Of a DNA stretch of 64,000 nucleotides, positions 24,534 through 33,246 are shown one piece after another (within the stretch, counting starts at the first letter, position 1; the number at the start of each line of letters is the position of its first letter). The stretch comes from Bacteroides sp. Lineage in GTDB: Bacteria; Bacteroidota; Bacteroidia; Bacteroidales; Muribaculaceae. A model generated the notes under the pieces. The model was not told the DNA's origin and did not search any database. It was given only the letters and a program-made list of their open reading frames with translations. The stretch lies in assembly GCA_014802435.1 (NCBI GenBank), contig JAAVCG010000006.1:1-64000 (forward strand), in the 5' to 3' direction. The position numbers were made by a program, and so were the translations under genes.

Positions 24534-25834
24534 TGGCCAATGAGAGTTGCGGAAGAGGCATCAATGATGGTTACGGGGACGGTATCGCCCACTTTTTGCC
24601 CTTCCTGGCGGTTAAACACTACTGTTTTGTTCTGGCCGTTGCGGCCTACCCATTGCTCGGTAGAGCGCTTGCTGACGCCCTCAATCAAGACGGGGAAAGT
24701 GTGGCCGATGTCGCGGCGGTTAGAGGCAAGCGACAGCTCATTCTGGAGCGCAATCATGCGGTTCAGGCGGTCAATCTTGACCTCTTCGCTGACGTTGTCA
24801 GGCATGGTCTTGGCGGCCACGGTGCCCGGGCGTTCGGAATACTTGAACATGAAGGCGGCGTCATAACCAACGGTGCGCATCAGTTCCAGGGTTTCCTGAA
24901 AATCCTCCTCGGTTTCGTCGTGGAAGCCGGTAAACATATCCGTAGTTATCGCGCAATCAGGAATCATGCGGCGGATGGCCTCGATGCGGCCCATGTACCA
25001 CTCCTTATTATAATGGCGGTTCATTGACTTGAGAATTTTGTCGCTTCCGCTCTGAACGGGCAGATGGATATGATGGGCAATGTTGGGGCGCGAGGCAATG
25101 GCGGCGATGATTTCGTCGCTCATGTCGCGGGGGTGGCTCGTAGTGAATCTGACGCGCAACTGCGGGGCGGCGTCGGCAACCATTTGGAGCAGGCGGGCAA
25201 AGTCCACTTCGCCGGCGCGATAAGAATTGACATTCTGCCCCAGGAGGGTTACTTCCTTGAATCCTTTTTCGGCGAGGTCACGCACTTCGGCCAGGATTGA
25301 CTCCGGCTCGCGGGAGCGTTCGCGTCCGCGGGTGTAGGGCACAATGCAGTAAGTGCAGAAATTATTGCATCCGCGCATAATGCTGACGAATCCGCTGACG
25401 CGGTTTGAGCCGATTCGGCGGGGAATGATGTCGCGGTAAGTTTCCGTGCGGCTCAGCTCGACGTTGACGGCGGGTTGACCCTGCTCGGCCGCGGCTATGA
25501 GCGCCGGGAGGTCAAGATAAGAGTCCGGCCCGGCCACGAGGTTCACGCCGTGTTTCTCAATCAGTTCCTCCTTGACCCGCTCGGCCATGCAGCCGATGAC
25601 TCCGATAATTTGCGGATGGCCGGTTTTGCGTCGCAGCGCGTTGAGGGCCTGAAGGCGGGAGAGGATTTTTTGTTCCGCATTGTCGCGGATGGAGCATGTA
25701 TTCAGGAATACGGCGTCGGCGAGGTCAATGGCGTCGGTCTGCTCATAGCCGGCCATTTCCATGACTGCAGCGACCACTTCGCTGTCGGCCACGTTCATCT
25801 GACATCCGTAGGTTTCAATCAAAAGTTTTTTCAT
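24530..25834 (-). CDS. miaB: tRNA (N6-isopentenyl adenosine(37)-C2)-methylthiotransferase MiaB
   Basis: 434 residues from ATG 25834. A radical-SAM enzyme that adds the methylthio group at A37 of tRNAs reading U-starting codons. The MTTase domain starts TYGCQMNVADSE with conserved cysteines. The radical SAM motif is CNNFCTYCIVPYTRGRERSR near residue 155, and a C-terminal TRAM domain includes LIEGVSKRS and DTVPVTII. A TTG at 25843 extends the frame but overlaps the -7 box, so the ATG is preferred. It heads the operon with the DUF4919 gene, tlpA-like gene and birA. Confidence 0.96.
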   Translation of the reverse strand: MKKLLIETYGCQMNVADSEVVAAVMEMAGYEQTDAIDLADAVFLNTCSIRDNAEQKILSRLQALNALRRKTGHPQIIGVIGCMAERVKEELIEKHGVNLVAGPDSYLDLPALIAAAEQGQPAVNVELSRTETYRDIIPRRIGSNRVSGFVSIMRGCNNFCTYCIVPYTRGRERSREPESILAEVRDLAEKGFKEVTLLGQNVNSYRAGEVDFARLLQMVADAAPQLRVRFTTSHPRDMSDEIIAAIASRPNIAHHIHLPVQSGSDKILKSMNRHYNKEWYMGRIEAIRRMIPDCAITTDMFTGFHDETEEDFQETLELMRTVGYDAAFMFKYSERPGTVAAKTMPDNVSEEVKIDRLNRMIALQNELSLASNRRDIGHTFPVLIEGVSKRSTEQWVGRNGQNKTVVFNRQEGQKVGDTVPVTIIDASSATLIGQ

Positions 25835-25840
25835 ACCGCG

Positions 25841-25872
25841 CAAAGTTACGCATTTTTAGCGAGAAAAGCAAA
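25841..25872 (-). promoter_or_regulatory. Promoter of miaB, very close to the start codon
   Basis: Minus strand TTTG (25872-25869), 20 nt, TAACTTTG (25848-25841). Only six bases separate the box from ATG 25834, so the transcript would have a leader of a few bases or none. Confidence 0.75.
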
Positions 25873-25889
25873 CGAAGGGGGCAAAACGA

Positions 25890-25940
25890 GGGCCGCTCAC
25901 TCCGTTCGCTAAACTGTTAAGCGAACAAAGTGAGCGGCCC
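25890..25940 (-). terminator. REP-like hairpin after the beta-galactosidase gene
   Basis: Arms 25890-25901 and 25929-25940 (GGGCCGCTCACT/AGTGAGCGGCCC) pair perfectly. After a 2-nt mismatch the inner arms 25904-25910 and 25920-25926 (GTTCGCT/AGCGAAC) also pair, closing a 9-nt loop. It starts 17 nt after the stop codon. No T-run follows, but a related hairpin sits at the same distance behind mdh. Confidence 0.65.
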
Positions 25941-25957
25941 GGTGATGTCAGGGTTCT

Positions 25958-28900
25958 TTAATCCGCAAGGATTGTGAACTCGGCGCCGGCGGCATAGTCA
26001 GCGCCGTTCTGGCTGCTGAGGCCTACGAAGCGGAGATAACGGGCCTTGACGGGTTCAAAGTCTACTCGCTTGAGGTTCTTGTTATTCTCGAAGGTGCCGT
26101 GGGCCACTTCGGTCCAGTTTTCGTTATCGTTGCTGACTTCAACTCGCCAGTCCTTGATGTCGCCGTTGGAGCCGGAAGGACGGGGCAGATAGGTGAAGCC
26201 CTTGATGTTAGTTTCCTGAGCGCAGTCAAAGTCAACCCAGTGAGGATAGAGGGCCACGGTTACGCCATAAGTGGAGTGCCAGATGCTTGACGGGTCTCCG
26301 TCGACGAGTTTGGCGGCTTCGTCGCCCGGTTCGGCAGAAGAGGCGTTGATGACCGTCACGGGGATGGACTCGATTGCGGGATAGTTGACAACGAACACCT
26401 GCTCCGGAGAGTTTGCATCCCAGGCCACGAGCTTGCCTCCCTTGGACATGTTGAAGGCGCCGGTGTAATCCTGATTGCGGTTGTTGCCGTAACGTCCGCG
26501 CTGAACTTTCATTCCAATGGGGGTTACGTTATAAACGATTTTGGCGTTGGGGTCATCAGAGGTGATGGTCACGTTGCCAACTCTGTCACGGAAGATTGAC
26601 AGGGGGCGTTCGCCATTTGCGGCCACCTGAGCCTGCTTCTGGAGGTCAGCACCGGCGGCTACGGGGCGAATCAGGAATCCGAAGGTCTGCGCGGTACCCA
26701 TTGTGCGGTCCTCCGGCAGTGCGCGATCCTGGCCGCAGGATGCGCCTCCGAGGCCGGTCACTTTCTTGTCGATATGGAGGAAGGTGCCCTTAGATTCCGG
26801 AAGCTGATAAGGATGGGCCGCAGCGGTCATCTCATTGTCGGTCCAGGGGAGGGCGGAGGCGCTCATCGTTCCGTTGAGGGCCACGAACTGGATGCCGTTG
26901 CCGGCGGCGTCGGTCAGGGCGTTCCAGCGGAGTTCTTCGCGGTTACCCATTTCCTGAGGTTTGGGGAAGGGAACGAACTGGTCAGCTACGGTTGACTTAT
27001 AGAGGCCGATTTTCTGAGAGGTCTTGCGGTCATTATAGTTATTGACGGGTCCGCGACCATAGTAAGTGTAGTTGCTCAGCTCGGCAGGGAGAGTCATGGC
27101 ATAGCCCAGGCGGGGGAGAATCTGGTTGGGCTCATTAGAGGAGATGGCTGATTCGAGCTCGATAGAGCCGTCGGGGTAGACGGTCCAGATCTGATTGGTG
27201 GTGAACTTGAAGTCGTCGGGGCCGAATTCGCGTCCGGGAGTAACCGTATAGACTCCGCTTTCGCCACCGCCAACAATCTTATAGGCGTTGGGAGCCTGAG
27301 ATTCAACGGTATATGAGAGGATTACGGCGCCATCTTCACGCACTCGGGTCTTATAGTCCAGAACCTTATGCCGGAGGTCATTGAGGCCGAGTTGCCACCA
27401 TTTTCCGCGGTCCCAGGTGTCGTTGTCGACCGGAGCGCGCAGGGCGTTGAGCACGGGGCCGTTGCCCGGGGTGATGATTTCCTGATTTCCATAGGTCAGA
27501 GACTGGATAGAGCCGGTTTCATTATTGAAGGCGACTTCAAATCCGGGGCCTTTGACGGTTGATACTTCATCCTCAGAGATGAGGCTGACATTACCGGAGG
27601 GGGCAACGCTCAGCGGCGCAAATGCCTTGGGCGACTTGACGGGGAGCTGAACCTCGGCCTGAACATATCCGGCCTTGGCCCAGGGTTTGTCTTCATTGAG
27701 GAGGAATTGGAGAGTGACGAAGTATTCGCCTTCATCGTCGAGCGACGCAAAGTCATAAGGGATTGACCACACCTGGCTTTCACGGGGACCGACGGACATA
27801 CGCGGGCGCTTGACGTCCTTGCCGGAGGCCACTTCAACGCCGTTGTGGGTCAGTGACCATACGGGCTGGAGGTCATCGAGGGTGGTGAAATAGTTCTTAT
27901 TGAAGATTTCAACGGTGCCTTCAGCAGGGTCAAGGCTCTTTACGCCAACATATTGATGCACGCGCTTGACTTCATGATACTGGGGCTTGGGGGTAAGGTC
28001 CGGGAACATGATGCCGTTCATGCAGAACATGCCGTCATTGGGGTGGTCACCGAAGTCGCCGCCATAGGCCATGTACTTGGTGCCGTCGGGGGTGTAGTTC
28101 CAGATAGCCTGGTCAACCCAGTCCCAGATTGCGCCGCCGCAGAAGAAGTTGGTCGATTCCATTGCGTCCCAGTAGTCAACGAAGTTGCCCAGGGCGTTAC
28201 CCATCGAGTGAGCGTATTCGCTGATATGGAAGGGATACTTGATGTTCATTGTGCCTTTCACGGCGTCACGCACCCAGGGAATTGAGGGGTACTGGTTTGA
28301 GCCCATGTCAACGATGCCGTTGTTACGTTCATATTGAACGGGACGAGAGGTATCGAATGACTTGATGGCGTTATAGGCGGTTACGAAGTTTTTGCCGGGG
28401 CCGGCTTCGTTGCCGAGACTCCAGATGACGATTGAGGGATGGTTAACGTGGGCGCGAACCATTTCCATATTGCGGGCCACATGGGCGTTCTCCCATTCGG
28501 GGACGTGGCTCAGCGAGGCTTCCTGATAAGCGAACTCATGGCTCTCGAGGTTGGCCTCGTCTTCAAGGTAGATGCCATATTTATCGCAGAGTTCATACCA
28601 GTAGGGGTCGTCGTTATAGTGAGAGTTGCGCACATGGTTAATGTTGGCCTGCTTCATGAGCATCACTTCCTTCTCCATCTGTTCGTGAGAGAGGGTATGG
28701 CCTGTGTTGAGGTTGTTTTCGTGGCGGTTAACGCCCTTGAGCTTGACGGGGCGGTTGTTGACATAGAAGTAACGTCCGGCCAGTCCGAATTCATCGTCTT
28801 CGGCCTTGGTATCGCGAATTTCAACGTGGCGCACACCAAAGTAGGTGCTGACCGTTTCAATCGGTTTGCCTTTCTTGTCCTTGAGTTGGGCAACGAGGAC

Positions 28901-30028
28901 ATAACGGTTAGGAGTTTCGGCGCTCCAGAGCTTTGCGTTTTCAAGGCTGAATGAGAGATGAATGTCCTGAGTGGAGCCGGGTTCGGCCTTGAATGTCGGT
29001 TCAACCTTGACGGATTTGTTGCTCACCATCTCGCCGGTCTTGTCAGAATAGAGCTCTACGGGATAAACCTGCAGGTTCAGTTCGGAGAGCTTGGCGGGTT
29101 TATTGCCGAGGTTGCGAATCAGGGCGTCAACGGTCACTTCGGCAGTAACGGGAGCCTGGGGATTGGCGTCGGCGGGGATGGTTGTGCGCACCACCAGGTC
29201 GTTGATTTCCAGAGAGGGCACTGAGGTGAGATAAGTGGAGCGGATAATGCCCGGGAGGCGGAACATATCCTGCGCCTCGAGCATTCCGGCGTCAGAATAG
29301 CGGTAAACCTCAAGTGCTACGGTGTTTTCGCCCTTGGGGTTGAGATATTTGGTGATGTTAAAAGAGGCGGTATTGCGCGAGTTTTTGCTGAATCCGACGT
29401 ATTTTCCGTTAATCCAGAGATAGAAGAAGGAGTCTACGCCATCAAAGTTGATGAAGACTTCGCGTCCCTTCCAGTCGGCGGGCACAGTGAAGTTACGGCG
29501 ATAGGAGCCCACTTCGTTGCGGTCAGTGAAAGTGGTGTAATGCTCCGGGGGAGTGCGCATTACTCCTCCGCGCCAGTCGTCGGGCACACGATGGGTCACG
29601 AAGGGCACGAGCTGGTTGACGTAGATGGGCTTGCCATATTTGAGCGAGCCGTCTTTCTGAATACCCTGCACATTCCAGCATCCGGGCACGGCGATATCGT
29701 CCCATCCGGAGGCATCAAAGTTGGTCTGATAGAAATCCTGCGGGCGCTTGTCGGGGTGATTCACCCAGTTGAATTTCCAGGTGCCGTCCAGGCTCTTGTA
29801 GTAGGGGGAGTTTTCGGGGAGCACTTTCTTTGCCTGGTCAACCGTTGCGAAGTTGAAGAACCAGGCGCGAGGTTGCTCCTTGTTGAGCGATAAGTTCTGG
29901 CAGTCTTGCCATTCGGAGCCGTCGGGGGCGGCGACGTCGCCATACTTGAACCCGCCGAGCGGGGCGGGGCCTAAGGCTGATGCGGCCAGGGAGGCACACA
30001 CTGAGAGGGTCAGAAAGATTTTGCGCAT
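25958..30028 (-). CDS. Secreted GH2 beta-galactosidase (LacZ type) with C-terminal F5/8-type module
   Basis: 1356 residues, about 330 longer than E. coli LacZ. It has a signal peptide (IFLTLSVCASLAASALG). The GH2 sugar-binding domain (about 100-270), immunoglobulin-like domain and TIM barrel are recognisable. LGNEAGPG holds the acid/base E541, and HISEYAHSMGN holds the nucleophile E604. The small beta-sandwich (Bgal_small_N, with GFEVAFNNETGSIQSL) follows. The last 130 residues (INASSAEPGDEAAKLVDGD onward, with DWRVEVSNDNENW) form an F5/8-type carbohydrate-binding module. It probably removes beta-galactose from host or dietary glycans in the periplasm or outside. A 7-nt repeat lies in its leader. 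Confidence 0.95.
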   Translation of the reverse strand: MRKIFLTLSVCASLAASALGPAPLGGFKYGDVAAPDGSEWQDCQNLSLNKEQPRAWFFNFATVDQAKKVLPENSPYYKSLDGTWKFNWVNHPDKRPQDFYQTNFDASGWDDIAVPGCWNVQGIQKDGSLKYGKPIYVNQLVPFVTHRVPDDWRGGVMRTPPEHYTTFTDRNEVGSYRRNFTVPADWKGREVFINFDGVDSFFYLWINGKYVGFSKNSRNTASFNITKYLNPKGENTVALEVYRYSDAGMLEAQDMFRLPGIIRSTYLTSVPSLEINDLVVRTTIPADANPQAPVTAEVTVDALIRNLGNKPAKLSELNLQVYPVELYSDKTGEMVSNKSVKVEPTFKAEPGSTQDIHLSFSLENAKLWSAETPNRYVLVAQLKDKKGKPIETVSTYFGVRHVEIRDTKAEDDEFGLAGRYFYVNNRPVKLKGVNRHENNLNTGHTLSHEQMEKEVMLMKQANINHVRNSHYNDDPYWYELCDKYGIYLEDEANLESHEFAYQEASLSHVPEWENAHVARNMEMVRAHVNHPSIVIWSLGNEAGPGKNFVTAYNAIKSFDTSRPVQYERNNGIVDMGSNQYPSIPWVRDAVKGTMNIKYPFHISEYAHSMGNALGNFVDYWDAMESTNFFCGGAIWDWVDQAIWNYTPDGTKYMAYGGDFGDHPNDGMFCMNGIMFPDLTPKPQYHEVKRVHQYVGVKSLDPAEGTVEIFNKNYFTTLDDLQPVWSLTHNGVEVASGKDVKRPRMSVGPRESQVWSIPYDFASLDDEGEYFVTLQFLLNEDKPWAKAGYVQAEVQLPVKSPKAFAPLSVAPSGNVSLISEDEVSTVKGPGFEVAFNNETGSIQSLTYGNQEIITPGNGPVLNALRAPVDNDTWDRGKWWQLGLNDLRHKVLDYKTRVREDGAVILSYTVESQAPNAYKIVGGGESGVYTVTPGREFGPDDFKFTTNQIWTVYPDGSIELESAISSNEPNQILPRLGYAMTLPAELSNYTYYGRGPVNNYNDRKTSQKIGLYKSTVADQFVPFPKPQEMGNREELRWNALTDAAGNGIQFVALNGTMSASALPWTDNEMTAAAHPYQLPESKGTFLHIDKKVTGLGGASCGQDRALPEDRTMGTAQTFGFLIRPVAAGADLQKQAQVAANGERPLSIFRDRVGNVTITSDDPNAKIVYNVTPIGMKVQRGRYGNNRNQDYTGAFNMSKGGKLVAWDANSPEQVFVVNYPAIESIPVTVINASSAEPGDEAAKLVDGDPSSIWHSTYGVTVALYPHWVDFDCAQETNIKGFTYLPRPSGSNGDIKDWRVEVSNDNENWTEVAHGTFENNKNLKRVDFEPVKARYLRFVGLSSQNGADYAAGAEFTILAD

Positions 30029-30046
30029 CGTTATGGTTTATGGTTT

Positions 30047-30073
30047 GTTTAGTGTTTAGTGTTTAGTGTTTAG
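30047..30073. repeat. GTTTAGT tandem repeat, about four units
   Basis: GTTTAGT at 30047-30053, 30054-30060 and 30061-30067, then GTTTAG at 30068-30073. It lies in the leader of the beta-galactosidase gene, 19 nt upstream of its start codon. Confidence 0.8.
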
Positions 30074-30090
30074 AGGGGGAGAATTAGGTG

Positions 30091-30098
30091 CAAATTTA
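30091..30098 (-). promoter_or_regulatory. Putative -7 box of the beta-galactosidase gene
   Basis: Minus strand TAAATTTG at 30098-30091, about 62 nt before the start codon. The -33 element is not clear. The GTTTAGT repeat would lie within the untranslated leader. Confidence 0.45.
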
Positions 30099-30219
30099 GC
30101 GAAAAAAAATGAGAGTTTGGGGCAATATGCTGTAAAACATATAAAAAAAGAGCCGCCAACCCGAAATTTTTGCGTAACTTGGGCGGCGTAAAAGTTACCT
30201 CTAATACCAAAATTAAACC

Positions 30220-32376
30220 ATGAAAGTATACCAGACACCCGAGATTAAAAACATAGCCCTCCTGGGCAGTAAAGGTTCCGGAAAAACCACTCTTGCCGAG
30301 TCGCTGCTCTTTGAGTGTGGAGTCATCAAGCGCCGTGGCTCCGTCGACGCCAAAAACACTGTCAGCGACTATTTCCCCGTAGAGAAGGAGTATGGCTACT
30401 CGGTTTTTTCGACAATTTTCTATGCCGAATATAATGGAAAGAAGCTCAATTTTATTGATTGTCCGGGAGCGGATGACTTTGTCGGCTCGGCAATCACGGC
30501 GCTGAATGTTACTGATACGGGCGTCATCGTTATTGATGCGCAATATGGAGTGGAAGTGGGCACTCAAAATATTTTCCGCACCACAGCCGCCCTCCGCAAG
30601 CCGGTAATCTTTGCCATGAACCAGCTCGACGGCGAAAAGGCTGACTATGATAACGTCATTGAGCAGATGCGCGAAATCTTCGGACCCAAAGTGGTTCAGA
30701 TTCAATATCCTCTGCAGTGTGGCCCCGGATTCAACTCCATGATTGACGTGCTGCTGATGAAGAAATATGAATGGGGCCCCGACGGCGGAGTACCGACTAT
30801 TTCCGAGATTCCCGCCGAGGAGATGGCCCGCGCCGAAGAGCTGCATAAAACCCTGGTAGAAGCCGCCGCCGAGAATGACGAAGGCCTCATGGAAAAATTC
30901 TTTGACCAGGGCAAGCTGACTGAGGATGAAATGCGTGAAGGTATCCGCAAGGGCCTGGTTGACAGGTCGATATTCCCGGTGTTCTGCGTTTCGGCGCTGA
31001 AGGATATGGGAGTGCGCCGCATGATGGAATTCCTTGGCAACGTGGTGCCCTTTGTTGATGATATGCCGGCTCCTGAAAACACTGAGGGCGAAGCCGTTAA
31101 GCCGGATAGCAACGGCCCGCTGAGTCTCTATGTCTTCAAGACCTCCGTAGAGCCCCATATCGGCGAGGTGAGCTATTTCAAGGTGATGAGCGGCACTCTT
31201 AATGCGGGCGCTGACCTCAATAACCTCAGCCGCGGCTCAAAGGAACGCATTGCCCAGATTTTCTGTGTCTGCGGCCAGATTCGCACTCAGGTCGATAAGC
31301 TCTGTGCCGGCGACATCGGCGCTACGGTCAAGCTCAAAGACGTGCGCACCGGCAATACCCTTGACGAAAAAGGATGTGACTGGCAATATGACTTCATCAA
31401 ATATCCCGAACCGAAATATACCCGCGCAGTGCGCCCCGTGACGGAAAGCGACTCTGAAAAGCTCATGGAAATCCTGACCCGGATGCATGAGGAAGACCCA
31501 ACATGGGTTGTCGAGCAGAGCAAGGAACTCAAGCAGACAATTCTTGGCGGTCAGGGCGAATTCCATCTGCGCACACTTAAATGGCGTGTGGAAAACAATG
31601 ATAAACTCCCCATCATCTTCGAGGAGCCGAAGATTCCTTATCGCGAAACCATCACCAAGGCAGCCCGCGCCGACTATCGCCATAAGAAGCAGAGCGGCGG
31701 TGCCGGTCAGTTTGGCGAGGTTCATCTGATTGTTGAGCCTTACACTGACGGAATGCCCGTTCCGGAAACTTATAAGTTCGGCTCGCAGGAATTCAAGATG
31801 AACGTGCGTGATACTCAGGAGATTCCTCTTCCCTGGGGCGGCAAGCTCGTGGTCTGCAACTCCATAGTTGGCGGCGCAATTGACGCGCGCTTCATCCCGG
31901 CCATCGTCAAGGGCCTGATGGACCGCATGGAGCAGGGTCCGCTGACGGGTTCTTATGCCCGCGATGTCCGCGTGATTATCTATGACGGCAAGATGCACCC
32001 GGTTGACTCCAATGAAATCTCCTTCCGCCTGGCCGGACGCAATGCCTTCTCCGAGGCCTTCCGTAACGCCAACCCGAAGGTGCTGGAGCCGGTTTATGAC
32101 GTTGACGTGATGGTGCCGGCCGACGTGATGGGCGACGTTATGAGCGACCTGCAGGGACGCCGCGCAATCATCATGGGCATGACCTCTGAAAATGGCTTCG
32201 AAAAGATTTCGGCCCGCGTACCTCTCAAGGAAATGTCAAGCTATTCAACGGCCCTGAGCTCCATTACCGGCGGACGCTCAAGCTTCACCATGCGCTTCAA
32301 TGGCTATGAGCTCGTGCCCGCCGATGTGCAGGAAAAACTTCTCAAGGCCTACGCAGAATCTTCAGCAGAAGATTGA
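30220..32376 (+). CDS. EF-G2-type elongation factor G paralogue with altered GTPase motifs
   Basis: 718 residues with full EF-G layout: G domain, domain II (PLSLYVFKTS onward), domain III, domain IV with SGGAGQFGEV, and domain V with MGDVMSDLQGRR. The P-loop GSKGSGKT (16-23) is intact. The switch II motif, DTPGH in canonical EF-G, reads DCPGA (80-84), so the catalytic histidine is alanine. NKxD reads NQLD (134-137), and the RGIT of switch I is YGYS. In Bacteroides an EF-G2 paralogue has been reported to support translation without GTP hydrolysis; this gene fits that type by motif. The usual fusA in the str operon is not in the window. An imperfect promoter-like TAACTTGG lies at 30175-30182. 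Confidence 0.93.
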   Translation: MKVYQTPEIKNIALLGSKGSGKTTLAESLLFECGVIKRRGSVDAKNTVSDYFPVEKEYGYSVFSTIFYAEYNGKKLNFIDCPGADDFVGSAITALNVTDTGVIVIDAQYGVEVGTQNIFRTTAALRKPVIFAMNQLDGEKADYDNVIEQMREIFGPKVVQIQYPLQCGPGFNSMIDVLLMKKYEWGPDGGVPTISEIPAEEMARAEELHKTLVEAAAENDEGLMEKFFDQGKLTEDEMREGIRKGLVDRSIFPVFCVSALKDMGVRRMMEFLGNVVPFVDDMPAPENTEGEAVKPDSNGPLSLYVFKTSVEPHIGEVSYFKVMSGTLNAGADLNNLSRGSKERIAQIFCVCGQIRTQVDKLCAGDIGATVKLKDVRTGNTLDEKGCDWQYDFIKYPEPKYTRAVRPVTESDSEKLMEILTRMHEEDPTWVVEQSKELKQTILGGQGEFHLRTLKWRVENNDKLPIIFEEPKIPYRETITKAARADYRHKKQSGGAGQFGEVHLIVEPYTDGMPVPETYKFGSQEFKMNVRDTQEIPLPWGGKLVVCNSIVGGAIDARFIPAIVKGLMDRMEQGPLTGSYARDVRVIIYDGKMHPVDSNEISFRLAGRNAFSEAFRNANPKVLEPVYDVDVMVPADVMGDVMSDLQGRRAIIMGMTSENGFEKISARVPLKEMSSYSTALSSITGGRSSFTMRFNGYELVPADVQEKLLKAYAESSAED

Positions 32377-32402
32377 TAATTCAAAAAAAATCATTAACTT
32401 TG
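32373..32402 (+). promoter_or_regulatory. Promoter of the aquaporin gene
   Basis: TTG at 32373-32375, which overlaps the EF-G2 stop codon, then 19 nt and TAACTTTG at 32395-32402. The start codon is at 32484, giving a leader of about 75 nt. Confidence 0.7.
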
Positions 32403-32404
32403 CA

Positions 32405-32437
32405 CCTTAACCGGGAGTCATCAGCCCCCGGTTAAGG
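32405..32437 (+). promoter_or_regulatory. Leader hairpin upstream of the aquaporin gene
   Basis: CCTTAACCGGG (32405-32415) and CCCGGTTAAGG (32427-32437) form a perfect 11-bp stem with an 11-nt loop. It would lie at the very 5' end of the aquaporin transcript. No T-run follows, so it is more likely a 5' stabiliser, attenuator or protein site than a terminator, though it could also end EF-G2 read-through. Confidence 0.6.
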
Positions 32438-32483
32438 TAAAATTTCAACTATTTATTAACAAACCAATTATTTCACAAAAGAA

Positions 32484-33167
32484 ATGAAAAAGTATTTTGC
32501 AGAGTGCATTGGAACCATGTTTCTGGTGCTCCTGGCTTGCGGTAGTGCAGTGCTTGCCGCCGGCGCAAACGGTGCACTCGGTGCACTCGGTGTAGGCCTT
32601 TGCTTCGGCCTTGTTCTTCTTTGCCTTGCTTATTGCCTCGGCAATATCTCCGGCTGTCATGTTAACCCCGCCGTGTCGTTCGCAATGCTCGTCAGCGGCA
32701 AGATGTCAGGCAAGGACTTCTGTGGCTACGTAATCGCTCAGCTCATCGGCGCAACCATCGGTGCCGGTTTCCTCTATGCCTTCACTCAGATGGGCCCGGA
32801 CTTCGCTTTTGGCGGCAACACCGGCGCTGACTATCATCTGGCAACTAACGTTCTTCAGCCCGGCGCCACTGCACCCATGGCCCTGCTCGCTGAATTCCTC
32901 CTCACTTTCTTCTTCGTGCTCGTAATCCTTGGTGTGACCGACGAAGAAAAGGGTTATGGCAGCTTTGCCGGTATCGCTATCGGTCTGGCTCTCGGCCTGG
33001 TAAACATCGTTGGTATTCCCGTTGACAACTGCTCTGTTAACCCCGCCCGCTCTTTCGGCCCGGCAGTGTTTAACTGTGCCGCTTGGGGCGACTTCTGGAT
33101 TATGGTTGTTGGTCCTCTCGCCGGTGCTCTCGTAGCCGCCCTCTGCTGGAAGGCTCTTCGCAAGTAA
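32484..33167 (+). CDS. Aquaporin (AqpZ/MIP family)
   Basis: 227 residues with six membrane segments and the two half-helix motifs CHVNPAVS (near residue 57) and CSVNPARS (near residue 180). The opening MKKYFAECIGTMFLVLLACG is the usual start of bacterial MIP proteins. The length and NPARSFGPAVF are like AqpZ-type water channels rather than GlpF glycerol facilitators, but selectivity is an inference. It sits in the inner membrane. It has its own promoter and a structured leader. Confidence 0.93.
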   Translation: MKKYFAECIGTMFLVLLACGSAVLAAGANGALGALGVGLCFGLVLLCLAYCLGNISGCHVNPAVSFAMLVSGKMSGKDFCGYVIAQLIGATIGAGFLYAFTQMGPDFAFGGNTGADYHLATNVLQPGATAPMALLAEFLLTFFFVLVILGVTDEEKGYGSFAGIAIGLALGLVNIVGIPVDNCSVNPARSFGPAVFNCAAWGDFWIMVVGPLAGALVAALCWKALRK

Positions 33168-33190
33168 GCATTAATTTTTTTCATAACAAC

Positions 33191-33227
33191 GAGGGGACTT
33201 GGCCGGTTTTTCATGGCTGAGCCCCTC
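33191..33227 (+). terminator. Possible terminator after the aquaporin gene
   Basis: GAGGGG (33191-33196) pairs with CCCCTC (33222-33227), and inner GGCC (33201-33204) with GGCT (33215-33218) allowing one G-U pair. A T-run appears only at 33240-33245, directly before the next gene, so function is uncertain. Confidence 0.4.
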
Positions 33228-33246
33228 CCTCTATTAATCATTTTTT

